NCBI GenBank assembly: GCA_002134785.1
Contig: MBQZ01000027.1
Location: 1 to 33,385 of the forward strand
Direction: 5' to 3'
Length of the DNA stretch: 33,385 nucleotides
Source of the DNA: Crenothrix sp. D3
Lineage (GTDB): Bacteria; Pseudomonadota; Gammaproteobacteria; Methylococcales; Methylomonadaceae
Below are positions 9,525 to 17,553 of the stretch, in pieces; positions within the stretch are counted from its first letter, which is position 1, and the number at the start of each line of letters is the position of its first letter. The translations under genes were made by a program, and so were the position numbers. The notes beneath the pieces were generated by a model, which was not told the origin of the DNA, did not search any database, and saw only the letters and a list, made by a program, of their open reading frames with translations.

Positions 9525-10271
9525 TCAGTCATGTTTACGCGGAATGGCAACAATAATGCACAGTGACGCAATCCCTGCTAGAAAATGTTTCAGCGTGTGA
9601 CCGCTGATAACAACCATCAAGTCTAATAGTTGTCTATCAAAGTGTTCGCACAGTTTAGCCACTAGATAAAACCCCAACGCTGCCACCAATAACCGACCCT
9701 GTAAATAGTCGCTATCAAATAACCAAAGTATCAGTGGAATCAACACCAGCGGTAAAAACTGCACCAGCGCGTAAGGTCGCAAATCACCTAAACCTTTGAC
9801 TTCCGTCCAATACCAATACACGACTGAACCAATACCCATCACTAATAACGGCAATAATGTCAGTGACTGCTCACGCGGCATCACTCGCTCATCCAGCAAC
9901 AAGGAAAACAACGCCATAAACGCCACCGTCATCGGCAACCTGTCCCACAACAGCGTATCGGTGGACGGCGCGTAATGATAATAAGCTGAACCGAAACTCA
10001 CCAACAGTACACCGATACACAGCGCGATATAGGCATTCTGGTGATTACATTTTATTATTCGATTCCACCGCCACAAGCCATACAAGCCCACTAACAAAAA
10101 CGGAAGATTGGAAAACACGTTCCAAAAGTTGGCAATACCCGCAATTTTCCGTGTATCGGCAAATTGATGATACACAGGGTCTTGTGGAATACGGTCAAAA
10201 AACAGCATCGACATGACTACGAAACTCGCAATAAAAATGAGAATGCTGGTGCGCTGTTTATGTTCTAGCAT
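9525..10271 (-). CDS. alkaline-ceramidase-like membrane hydrolase (CREST)
   Basis: A 248-residue seven-helix membrane protein of the alkaline (phyto)ceramidase-related CREST superfamily. The family's zinc hydrolase site is complete by spacing: S95 and H99 (GSAYYHY), D110 (LLWDRLP) and H225/H229 (SGHTLKHFLAG). These have the same mutual spacing as S77, H81, D92, H217 and H221 of human ACER3. The N-terminal ANFWNVFSNLPFLLVGLYGL is the typical first signature. In eukaryotes the enzymes split ceramides; bacterial substrates are mostly unknown, and other amide-linked lipids are possible. It lies between the binding-protein and permease genes of the importer on the same strand, so a link with that transporter is likely. 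A repeat-bearing gap of 140 bases precedes it. Confidence 0.82.
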   Translation of the reverse strand: MLEHKQRTSILIFIASFVVMSMLFFDRIPQDPVYHQFADTRKIAGIANFWNVFSNLPFLLVGLYGLWRWNRIIKCNHQNAYIALCIGVLLVSFGSAYYHYAPSTDTLLWDRLPMTVAFMALFSLLLDERVMPREQSLTLLPLLVMGIGSVVYWYWTEVKGLGDLRPYALVQFLPLVLIPLILWLFDSDYLQGRLLVAALGFYLVAKLCEHFDRQLLDLMVVISGHTLKHFLAGIASLCIIVAIPRKHD

Positions 10272-10305
10272 AGTAATGAGGGAGTGCTAACTGAAAACTC
10301 ATCGT

Positions 10306-10393
10306 GTAGCCTCGATGCAGTGCAACAGAATCGAGGAATTAATGTGCCATTATGTTGCGTAGCCTGCATTTCGAACTACTTCATGCAGACTAC
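10306..10393. repeat. pair of REP-like inverted repeats
   Basis: Two adjacent hairpin units each opening with GTAGCCT. Unit one has CCTCGAT (10310-10316) paired with ATCGAGG (10330-10336). Unit two has GTAGCCTGCAT (10359-10369) paired with ATGCAGACTAC (10383-10393), one mismatch. They fill the gap between the binding-protein and ceramidase-like genes. The shared GTAGCCT head and hairpin form look like dispersed REP-type palindromes; copies elsewhere in the genome cannot be seen here. Confidence 0.6.
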
Positions 10394-10411
10394 GAACAAT
10401 AAACGACAGAT

Positions 10412-11365
10412 TTATTTATTAGACCAAAATGTACCCGCTTGCAAGGTATCAGATTTCCCCGTCAATTGACTATTACTTAAAGTTTTTAGCAGGGTATAAA
10501 TACGAGCGGCGGCTTGTTGTTCTTTGTCGCCCCATTGTTCTACGCCGCCTTCACAATACCGTTTGCGTAACAGTGTTTGTGTTGCAGCCTCATCGACTTT
10601 AGTTAAAGAGATAACTTTTTGCCACGCGGTATCATCGGTGCATAACGATTTTTTAGCGAGTGAACTGGCTTTAAAGAAATTAGCCACCGCTGCTGAATGA
10701 CTTGAAGCCCAGCTTTGTTTGAATACATAACCCAAGCTAGGCACGTTTTCTTCAATGCCCAAGCCTTTTAAAATGCCTCTACCGTCGATAATCTGCCGAT
10801 AACCCACCGCTTCTAATTTAGCAGCAAAGTGCCAGTAGGTGAGTGCAGCATCGACACGATTTTGTTTGAGTTGTTCGCTGATTAAGGGCGGTGCGCCAAA
10901 GGTTTTTTCCACTGATTTGTTTAAATAAATACCTTCTTTTTGTGCCAAGGCTTGCAACAATAACCAGTTTTTATCCAGTTCACCGCCAGCAATGCCGAGG
11001 TGTTTACCGTTTAAGTCTTTAAGCGAATGAATCATGCTCTTTTCAGGAACGACTAACGCACCAGCGGTGCTGGAATAGGGGTAAAAAGTAAAATCTTCAC
11101 CTTGCGCTCGCAAACTAGACACCCAAATCCAATCGGAAACAATCATATCCACCGCGCCCGATTGCAAAGCGATTTTTCCTGCTTCGGCAGTGGCGACAGG
11201 ATGGACTTCAATTTGAAAATCAGCTGATTCAGTTGGGAAAGCCGATAACTCCCATTCGACTGTTCCAGCCGCTTGTACGCCGATACGAATTGTGGTTTTT
11301 TCAGTAGCGAAGCACTCGCTGCTGATAATAAGGCAAAGCAAAATAAAAAAACGATGAATTTTCAT
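10412..11365 (-). CDS. ABC transporter substrate-binding protein
   Basis: The periplasmic binding protein of the NitT/TauT-type importer, 317 residues. A signal peptide ends at about residue 20 (SSECFA). The mature protein opens with the first strand TIRIGVQAAGTVEW. The type-II periplasmic fold is apparent from DMIVSDWIW near 95 (ligand loop), LVVPEKSMIHSLKDLNGKHLGI near the hinge, and DAALTYWHFAAKLEA near 185. It resembles SsuA/TauA/NMT1-like proteins, but the ligand is unknown. It is the first gene of the run binding protein, membrane hydrolase, permease, ATPase, repeat protein. Confidence 0.83.
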   Translation of the reverse strand: MKIHRFFILLCLIISSECFATEKTTIRIGVQAAGTVEWELSAFPTESADFQIEVHPVATAEAGKIALQSGAVDMIVSDWIWVSSLRAQGEDFTFYPYSSTAGALVVPEKSMIHSLKDLNGKHLGIAGGELDKNWLLLQALAQKEGIYLNKSVEKTFGAPPLISEQLKQNRVDAALTYWHFAAKLEAVGYRQIIDGRGILKGLGIEENVPSLGYVFKQSWASSHSAAVANFFKASSLAKKSLCTDDTAWQKVISLTKVDEAATQTLLRKRYCEGGVEQWGDKEQQAAARIYTLLKTLSNSQLTGKSDTLQAGTFWSNK

Positions 11366-11457
11366 GACGTTAATAAAGTGGTGAAAGCGTTAAAAATGGG
11401 GTGGGTTATTATAACCGAGGGATAAAAATATACGGTAGAGACGTACAGAATCATATT

Positions 11458-12528
11458 TTATAAAGGCAAAGCAGAAAACGCATCCAATGCGTCAACCGCC
11501 GCTGCTGTGCGCCGTATTAGTTCTAAATTATGCTCTACATCCATCATCCCGCCCACTGCTAAGGTAATAATCATCGCCTCAAACGCATAAGTGAGATGAG
11601 CCCGATAGCGTTGTACCAAAGCCTCATTGTTTATATCAACAATGCCATTGGCTGTGAGTATTTGTCCGTATATCGCCAATAGCTCTAGCTCATGCTGTTG
11701 TCGAACTTCAGGTTTAAGCGCGGTGGCTAAAAAGTAAGCGACATCACTAACACCTTCACCCATACGCACCAATTGCCAATCCAAAAAGCCCACATATGAT
11801 TTATCTTTGTTCCAAAATAAATTGCCCGAATGACAATCATGATGAATTAAAGTTTGTGGAGCTTGAGTAAGAAAACGCATTACTTCGCGGCGGTTACGCG
11901 CATAACGTAGCGCAGGTTTATGAAGTGCTGAAGGTATCGTTTTGCCTGCTAGCGTTAGCCCTCGTTTCATTAAGGGAACAGCTAATGCTGATCCTAATGA
12001 ATCTTCCAAGCGACGTACTGAACCTGTCAACCAACGGTGGTTAGGGTGATGTCCTGTATTCCAAAAATGTCCATGAAAACGCGCTAGTTGTTCAACCACC
12101 AACACGGATTGTGACCGTGTTAAGGAGTCGCCTGAATCACTGGGAATGCCTTGAAATTCTGTAATATTAGCAAGTACCAGTGTCGAACCGTATCCGAATT
12201 GACTTTGTGCCGCCAGACAAACAGGCATCGTTACAGGAACAGACCGCGCCACCTCATTATAAAAACGTACTTCGGTGTGAAGTAATCGTGGCAATGAGGT
12301 AATCATTCGCGCCCGCCATGCCAATGAAGGCAATTTAACAAACCAGCTTTTGGGTAATTTTGCACTGTCATGATCGACTGTGACGCGCACGCGTGTTGTC
12401 GTACCGACTTCAACAGCAACTATTTCAACACCAGTGACTATTACGTTACTGTCATGTTGATTAACCACCTGTTGCGCCCAATCAACGGTCAAATCACTGG
12501 GTTTTCTGACTAGGATTCCGTGCTTCAT
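11458..12528 (-). CDS. APH/ecdysteroid-kinase-like phosphotransferase
   Basis: A 356-residue kinase of the aminoglycoside-phosphotransferase/choline-kinase fold; the substrate is not an antibiotic as far as can be seen. The N-lobe ATP lysine is K65 (WFVKLP) and the helix glutamate is around E86. The catalytic loop is HHDCHSGNLFW with D231 as base and N236, and the metal aspartate is D250 in FLDWQ. The layout HHDxHxGN..LDWQ with a long helical insert suits the EcKinase/DUF1679-like group of small-molecule kinases. It follows the 178-residue protein by 20 bases on the same strand and is probably cotranscribed. It has no signal peptide. Confidence 0.8.
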   Translation of the reverse strand: MKHGILVRKPSDLTVDWAQQVVNQHDSNVIVTGVEIVAVEVGTTTRVRVTVDHDSAKLPKSWFVKLPSLAWRARMITSLPRLLHTEVRFYNEVARSVPVTMPVCLAAQSQFGYGSTLVLANITEFQGIPSDSGDSLTRSQSVLVVEQLARFHGHFWNTGHHPNHRWLTGSVRRLEDSLGSALAVPLMKRGLTLAGKTIPSALHKPALRYARNRREVMRFLTQAPQTLIHHDCHSGNLFWNKDKSYVGFLDWQLVRMGEGVSDVAYFLATALKPEVRQQHELELLAIYGQILTANGIVDINNEALVQRYRAHLTYAFEAMIITLAVGGMMDVEHNLELIRRTAAAVDALDAFSALPL

Positions 12529-12548
12529 ATTGATGACTGCCTCTGTTG

Positions 12549-13085
12549 CTAATGGGATAATGGGTTTTGCTTAAAACGCCATCGTTTCAGGCGCGACGCT
12601 AAATCAGTGGCTTTACCCAGCTCAATGAGTTGTTCAAATTTATAAATCGTATTGCTGGCTTTATTGGCAGAATTGTCGGTCACGCCTTTTAATGATTTAG
12701 CAAAGACGTAAAATTCACCCAAATAACGGGTAATTTCATCGGGATTGGCGAGTACGCGCTTGATTTGCCCTGTTTGAATTTTGGCGACATCAATTTTTAA
12801 TGGATCAATATAGTAATAAGGTAAATCGACCTTTTTTGCCAACCAGCGGGTCAACTCTTCTAAAGTAAAGTGTTTATTAAACTGGGTTTTATCGGTGACA
12901 CCGCACTCAATCAATACGTTTAACGGGTGCTTATTGTAGCTTTTTGAATGCGTGCCATAATGCTGACATTTTTCATAATTGCTAGCGGAAATTAAATTAT
13001 CTTCCTGCAACCAATGTAGCACTTGGTGAATGCTTAATTTAGCGTCTTTTTGTGGGTTGCTGCTATCTGAATTAGTGAGCATCAT
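12549..13085 (-). pseudogene. GspE/PulE N-terminal remnant, no ATPase domain
   Basis: A 178-residue protein matching only the N-terminal part of long GspE/PulE-type secretion ATPases. VLHWLQEDNLISASNYEKC and HPLNVLIECG recall their first subdomain. ELTRWLAKKVDLPYYYIDPL with KIDVAKI is the start of the MshEN-like domain. IKRVLANPDEITRYLGEFY then FEQLIELGK is the linker before the ATPase domain. The stretch usual between KIDV and IKRV (60 or more residues) is missing, and after ELGK the ATPase domain is absent. The frame is intact with an ATG, so it is either a decayed remnant or a cut-down protein kept for another role. It is divergent from the cyclase gene and 20 bases ahead of the kinase gene. 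Confidence 0.65.
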
Positions 13086-13176
13086 TTATCGGACATTTAT
13101 GGGTGTATCATGATTTGATTATACCTGTTCATGGTTGTTTTTAAGCTGTCCAATCTGTTAAACAAAGAGGTGTTTT

Positions 13177-14535
13177 ATGAGTATAGCTAATGAGTCAAAC
13201 AAAACCGCTGTCACTTCGGCAGAAATTTTAACGATTCAATCGTATATTCAACAGAAAAACACCGCTGTATTGACGATTATGTTCACCGACATCAAAGGCT
13301 TTACTGAACTGACTGAACAAAAAGGTGAACATTATTCAACCCAATTTAGAACTCATCACGATAAAATTTTAACGCAGGTTATTGAAGCCGATGGCGCGGG
13401 TTTAATTATCAAATTTATTGGTGATGCAGTCATGGCTGTGTTTTCTGAACCCAGTGTGGCGGTGGAACGTGCGTTACTGATTCAACAGCGGATAGATGAA
13501 TTTAACGCCTCACAACAGAAATTTGCTGCCATGAACGTGCGTATCGGTCTGCACATGGGGCAAGTATCCATTGCCAATACTCTGCAAGCCGATGTTTTTG
13601 GTCGCCATGTGAATCGCGCCGCTAGAATTGAAAGTTTAGCGGATGGTGGGCAAATTTATTTGAGTTACGCAGTATTTGATAGTGCTAAAGGTTGGTTAAA
13701 TAATCATAAAAATTTGCGCTGGCAAAATCACGGTCGGTATTATTTAAAAGGCATAGATGAAGCCATTGAAATTTATGAAGTGTTATCGCGTGAAAAAGGC
13801 ATTCCTAAACCACCGTTACATGGCAAGAAACAACGTACATTTCCCAAACCAATAATCAGCATGATGTTAGTGTTGATAAGTATCGCCATCACCGCAGCGG
13901 TTTTTTATAGCCAAAAAACTGAGGTGCAGTTAGTGCGTTTTTACCCCGATGGGATGTACTTAGATAATGCCCAGCCTATTGCCTTAGCAGGTGAAAAATA
14001 TGATTCATCACGGCGGGTGCTAACAGATATTAAACGCGGTAAACATATCGTGCATTATGACGTAACCAATTCTGACCGTTATTATGCTGACATGAATGTT
14101 GATTATGGCGTTAATAGTATCGAACTGAAATTTAAAGAATTGCGTTTACCCAGCCTGAAAAAATTTGTTTCAGCACTCGCCAAAGAAAATAAATTATCCG
14201 CAAAAGAAAGTTTTAATTATCAACTCTATGGGCATAATGGCGAAAAAATCCCTGTGACGGGTGAAATAAGCCTACAAATAACCAGCTACCCCGATGACAA
14301 AGATAGCGATTTAATTCATGACCAATATGCGGGTTCACTAACAATAAATAATAAAGTTTACCCTATTGCCCAGCAAGCATTTACTCACAAACGTTCCGAT
14401 ACCGAAGCACAGCGCGTTGAACCTGTTCTCGTCTACCAAGATGAATACCATGCTTATTATTATAAATATCACGCCGTTCAAACGACTTTTGATGTTGAGT
14501 TTTATGCGGTGTTTAAACCTGTGAGTGGTGATTAA
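13177..14535 (+). CDS. class III adenylate/guanylate cyclase, membrane-anchored
   Basis: A 452-residue class III nucleotide cyclase, probably making cAMP. The catalytic domain is N-terminal (about 30-202): metal aspartates D38 (FTDIKGFT) and D83 (FIGDAVMAVF), purine-pocket K79 and D139, and transition-state N146 and R150 in GRHVNRAAR. K and D at the purine positions favour ATP over GTP. A single membrane helix follows at about 225-245. The remaining 205 residues are beta-rich and predicted outside the cytoplasm, PEGA-like at first (YPDGMYLDN), otherwise unrecognised. Catalytic domain first and sensor last is the reverse of the usual order. A strong AAGAGG ribosome site precedes the ATG. It is divergent from the GspE-like remnant, with about 90 bases between. 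Confidence 0.9.
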   Translation: MSIANESNKTAVTSAEILTIQSYIQQKNTAVLTIMFTDIKGFTELTEQKGEHYSTQFRTHHDKILTQVIEADGAGLIIKFIGDAVMAVFSEPSVAVERALLIQQRIDEFNASQQKFAAMNVRIGLHMGQVSIANTLQADVFGRHVNRAARIESLADGGQIYLSYAVFDSAKGWLNNHKNLRWQNHGRYYLKGIDEAIEIYEVLSREKGIPKPPLHGKKQRTFPKPIISMMLVLISIAITAAVFYSQKTEVQLVRFYPDGMYLDNAQPIALAGEKYDSSRRVLTDIKRGKHIVHYDVTNSDRYYADMNVDYGVNSIELKFKELRLPSLKKFVSALAKENKLSAKESFNYQLYGHNGEKIPVTGEISLQITSYPDDKDSDLIHDQYAGSLTINNKVYPIAQQAFTHKRSDTEAQRVEPVLVYQDEYHAYYYKYHAVQTTFDVEFYAVFKPVSGD

Positions 14536-14538
14536 TTT

Positions 14539-15021
14539 TTAGAGTTTTCCTTGTTGATACAATTCCTCAAACTTAGCTTTCGCTCTTGCGTATTCATTGC
14601 CACAAGCGACATATATATTGTGACCGTGTTCGTTTGGTGTCATGCAGTCTAGGGATTTGTGATACCAATTTTTAAATGCTTGGTCTTTCTTGCGTTTCTC
14701 TTCTTGTGCGGCAAGTTGCTGTTGCTGTGCTTCAGTTTCTGCGGCGGTTTTAGTGGTATTAGCGGCAACAATCGGTTGTTGTTCTGGTTGAATAAAGGGT
14801 TGTATAACTGAATTGGGTTCAAGAAGCCCTGCTGCAATCAGCTCATCGCGTATAAGTGTTGGTGATGTGGTCGCAGGCGAATTAAGAGTAACGTTACTAA
14901 CTGGCGTGGATAATGCGGGCAGTAATTTTAGAAAAAATGACCCCCATAATGCCACGCTTAAGACCGCACTGAGCATAATGCCCAAACAGACACCTAAAGC
15001 GATTTGTAAAATTAATTTCAT
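14539..15021 (-). CDS. hypothetical protein, N-terminal membrane anchor
   Basis: I do not recognise this 160-residue protein. One hydrophobic helix spans about 4-34 with no clear cleavage site, so it is probably a bitopic inner-membrane protein. Then comes a Ser/Thr/Pro-rich stretch with a region around 80-115 rich in Gln, Glu, Ala and Lys (likely coiled coil). The C-terminal 45 residues have two cysteines (LDCMTPNEHG and VACGNEY) that could form a disulfide if exported. It converges on the cyclase gene with 3 bases between stops. Its start follows TAGG at a plausible ribosome-site distance. No operon partner is evident. Confidence 0.65.
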   Translation of the reverse strand: MKLILQIALGVCLGIMLSAVLSVALWGSFFLKLLPALSTPVSNVTLNSPATTSPTLIRDELIAAGLLEPNSVIQPFIQPEQQPIVAANTTKTAAETEAQQQQLAAQEEKRKKDQAFKNWYHKSLDCMTPNEHGHNIYVACGNEYARAKAKFEELYQQGKL

Positions 15022-15081
15022 GGCTAAACCTACGAGAATTTTATGTGGTGTTGATTAAGAATATAGAAGGCTAGCTGAATA

Positions 15082-15972
15082 CTAAGTGAATAGCCACGAA
15101 AACATCTGTGCTTTATGTTCTTCCTTAGACGGTAATCCCAATCGCGCCCCCATTTTCGTACAACACAATGATCCCGCAACACTGGCATAACGCAACACCG
15201 TCAACCACTCCAACTCTGCGGCTATGCCTGCCGCAAATGCACCATGAAACGCATCACCCGCGCCCGTGGTATCAACTGCATTAATTGCTAATGCGTGCAA
15301 CGCGCCGCCTTGTGTACCGTGTTGCCAAATCAACCCGCGTTCACCCAACGTGATAACGACATAAGGCGCGAGCGTTGCCAAGTAAGCTAACGCAACGTGT
15401 TCCTCACCTTTCAATTGCAGGGCGAATTTTTCCGAACACACCAAATAATCCACCATGCCCATTAGTGCCAATGTGCCATCATGCACAGAACCTGCATCCA
15501 ATACGGTGGGAATACCTACTTTTCGGGCGTGTTCTGCTAAAGGTATAGAAATATGTGGTTCATGCCCATCGAATAAAATCACTTTTGGATTAAGTACAGA
15601 AAAATCAACTGAACCCGCTGTTAAGGGTTTAGTGTCGCCTTTGTAATTAATTAAGGCACGATTGCCATTTGGTTTAACAATCACGGTGGATAAGGGCGTA
15701 GGCGAGTCATCACGAATCACACACTGCGTATTCACACCGTGCGTAAGTAGTTCCTGAGTGTGCAGTTCACCATACACATCACGCCCCAAATACCCTGCAA
15801 ACGCCGCAGACAAACCCAGTTTCGCCACCATCACGGCAGCATTCGCCGCAGGGCCACCGCCACAGGCAATAAAACTATCGGCGACAGTTTTTTCATTTTC
15901 AGTAGGGTGATGGTCAACTGAAAACATTAAATCATAAGACGCATGACCAACACATAAAACATCAATATTCAT
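15082..15972 (-). CDS. PfkB-family carbohydrate kinase
   Basis: A ribokinase-like sugar or nucleoside kinase of 296 residues, cytoplasmic. The PfkB signature 1 region reads IACGGGPAANAAVMVAKLG, giving the substrate-binding glycine pair. Signature 2 is DTTGAGDAFHGAFAAG with catalytic D240. I take ATG 15972 as start and not the upstream in-frame ATG at 16017, because MNIDVLCVGHASYD is the normal first strand of the family. The exact sugar is not readable; ribokinase, adenosine kinase-like and sulfofructose kinase-type relatives are all possible. It is 162 bases downstream of metZ on the same strand, with a small inverted-repeat element between. Confidence 0.85.
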   Translation of the reverse strand: MNIDVLCVGHASYDLMFSVDHHPTENEKTVADSFIACGGGPAANAAVMVAKLGLSAAFAGYLGRDVYGELHTQELLTHGVNTQCVIRDDSPTPLSTVIVKPNGNRALINYKGDTKPLTAGSVDFSVLNPKVILFDGHEPHISIPLAEHARKVGIPTVLDAGSVHDGTLALMGMVDYLVCSEKFALQLKGEEHVALAYLATLAPYVVITLGERGLIWQHGTQGGALHALAINAVDTTGAGDAFHGAFAAGIAAELEWLTVLRYASVAGSLCCTKMGARLGLPSKEEHKAQMFSWLFT

Positions 15973-16019
15973 AGCTAACCCGTCAGATAGATTTCTCGTT
16001 TCCACGCAACGCGTCATTC

Positions 16020-16092
16020 TGTAGGGGCAGGTCTTGTTCCTGCCCTTAATAAGATGCCGTTATCAGGGCAACCACAAGGGATTGCCCCTACA
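16020..16092. repeat. 73-base inverted-repeat element, MITE/REP-like
   Basis: The ends are exact 10-base inverted repeats (TGTAGGGGCA, TGCCCCTACA). Two smaller palindromes lie inside: GGGCAGG/CCTGCCC at 16025-16045, and GGGCAA/TTGCCC ending near 16088. It separates metZ from the PfkB kinase gene. The nested form is typical of short non-autonomous palindromic repeats; no target duplication is obvious. Confidence 0.7.
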
Positions 16093-16134
16093 ATAATTGA
16101 CAGTGAGACAACGCGGAGGAACTAGGTTTTATAT

Positions 16135-17316
16135 TTACAGCCCACGCAACAAATCGTTTTTAATATCGTCCAGATTTTCCAAACCCACCGAAATCCGCAC
16201 CAAGCCATCTTTAATCCCTGCTTTAGCGCGTAACTCAGGCGTTAATCGTCCATGCGTAGTCGTCGCAGGATGGGTAATCGTGGTTTTTACATCGCCCAAA
16301 TTAGCCGTAATGGAAATCATGCGAGTAGCATCAATCAAACGCCACGCGTGTTCTTTTCCGCCAGTTAATTCAAAACTAACAATACCGCCAAAATGACTTT
16401 GCTGACGCTTAGCAAGTTCATGTTGTGCATGAGATGGCAAACCCGCGTAATGCACTTTCGCCACACTCGGCTGTTGCTCTAACCACTTCGCCAATTCAAA
16501 CGCGCTGTCACAATGTGCTTTCATACGAATTGCCAAGGTTTCCAACCCCGACAAAAACACCCACGCATTAAACGGACTCATAGTCGCGCCACCTGTGCGT
16601 AAATACGGATAAATAAACTGCTCGATAATGTCATTACTGGCAATCACTGCACCACCCACGCAACGCCCTTGACCATCAATGTATTTAGTTGCCGAATGCA
16701 CCACAATATCCGCGCCCAATTCAAACGGCTTTTGTAACACAGGCGTACAAAAACAATTATCGACAATCAACAAACAACCATGCGCATGAGCAATATCTGC
16801 CAGTGCTTGAATATCGGCAATTTCCGTCAACGGATTAGACGGCGTTTCTAAAAATAAAAACCGCGTATTGGGTTTAATTGCCGCCTCCCACGCCGCCGTA
16901 TCAATCAAATCGACAAAATCCGTTTCCACGCCAAACTTAGCAAAATAATTAGTGAATATCATCACCGTATTACCAAACACCCCGCGTGAACACACAACAT
17001 GATCGCCTGCTTTCAACAAACCCATGCCCACCGCCATAATCGCCGCCATCCCCGACGCAAACGCTAAACAACGTTCGCCTTTTTCCATCAATGCCAAGCG
17101 TTGTTGAAACGCATCTACCGTTGGATTGGTAAAACGCGAATAAATATTGCCCGCTATTTTTCCTGTAAAACGTAATGACGCTTCTTCAGCACTTTTAAAC
17201 ACATAGCTAGAAGTAGCAAAAATAGGAATACTGTGTTCATCTTCATGCGTGCGGCGATGTCCTGCGCGAATAGCTTGAGTTTCTAGGGAATAATCGTTCC
17301 AATCGGTATCAGTCAT
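16135..17316 (-). CDS. metZ: O-succinylhomoserine sulfhydrylase
   Basis: A PLP enzyme making homocysteine from O-succinylhomoserine and sulfide (direct sulfhydrylation in methionine synthesis). It has 393 residues, the normal length for the Cys/Met metabolism PLP family. The PLP lysine is K211 in HSATKYIDGQGR. ASGMAAI is at 87-93, ETPSNPLTE near 157-165 and the aspartate VDNCF near 185-189. The segment SYVFKSAEEASLRFTG with GNIYSRFTNPT marks the MetZ subgroup more than MetB or MetY. An alternative is a close O-acetylhomoserine enzyme. It starts close to a palindrome that separates it from the divergent restriction gene. No S-box or other methionine riboswitch is visible upstream. Confidence 0.92.
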   Translation of the reverse strand: MTDTDWNDYSLETQAIRAGHRRTHEDEHSIPIFATSSYVFKSAEEASLRFTGKIAGNIYSRFTNPTVDAFQQRLALMEKGERCLAFASGMAAIMAVGMGLLKAGDHVVCSRGVFGNTVMIFTNYFAKFGVETDFVDLIDTAAWEAAIKPNTRFLFLETPSNPLTEIADIQALADIAHAHGCLLIVDNCFCTPVLQKPFELGADIVVHSATKYIDGQGRCVGGAVIASNDIIEQFIYPYLRTGGATMSPFNAWVFLSGLETLAIRMKAHCDSAFELAKWLEQQPSVAKVHYAGLPSHAQHELAKRQQSHFGGIVSFELTGGKEHAWRLIDATRMISITANLGDVKTTITHPATTTHGRLTPELRAKAGIKDGLVRISVGLENLDDIKNDLLRGL

Positions 17317-17371
17317 GGTTTATTAAAGTGGGAATAGGATTAAAAAGGCGATTTTAGCATTTTTTGACTGA

Positions 17372-17404
17372 ATGACTGCCAGTCCTTAAAGGACTGGCAG
17401 TCAT
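17372..17404. repeat. 33-base perfect palindrome
   Basis: ATGACTGCCAGTCCTT (17372-17387), one central A, then its exact reverse complement to 17404. It lies between the divergent starts of metZ (17316) and the restriction gene (17554), so it is not a terminator for either. It could be an operator or a mobile palindrome. The rest of the gap (17405-17553) holds the restriction-gene leader; I see no open frame in it. Confidence 0.85.
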
Positions 17405-17553
17405 AACCCACAAATGCTACCGATTGGCTTGATTCCGATGATTAGTAACAAGCTATTGCTATGAATGTGCTAGTCTAGCCGCCAGTCGTTATTTAGCAAT
17501 ATGGCGCGGCGAAACAACGATAAAAAAACACTAGGATTACTTGGAAAAACACC

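Noticed and set aside
11458-12528. Aminoglycoside resistance kinase
   Set aside because: It shares only the kinase fold; the catalytic-loop context and long insert fit ecdysteroid-kinase-like small-molecule kinases better, and nothing shows drug resistance.
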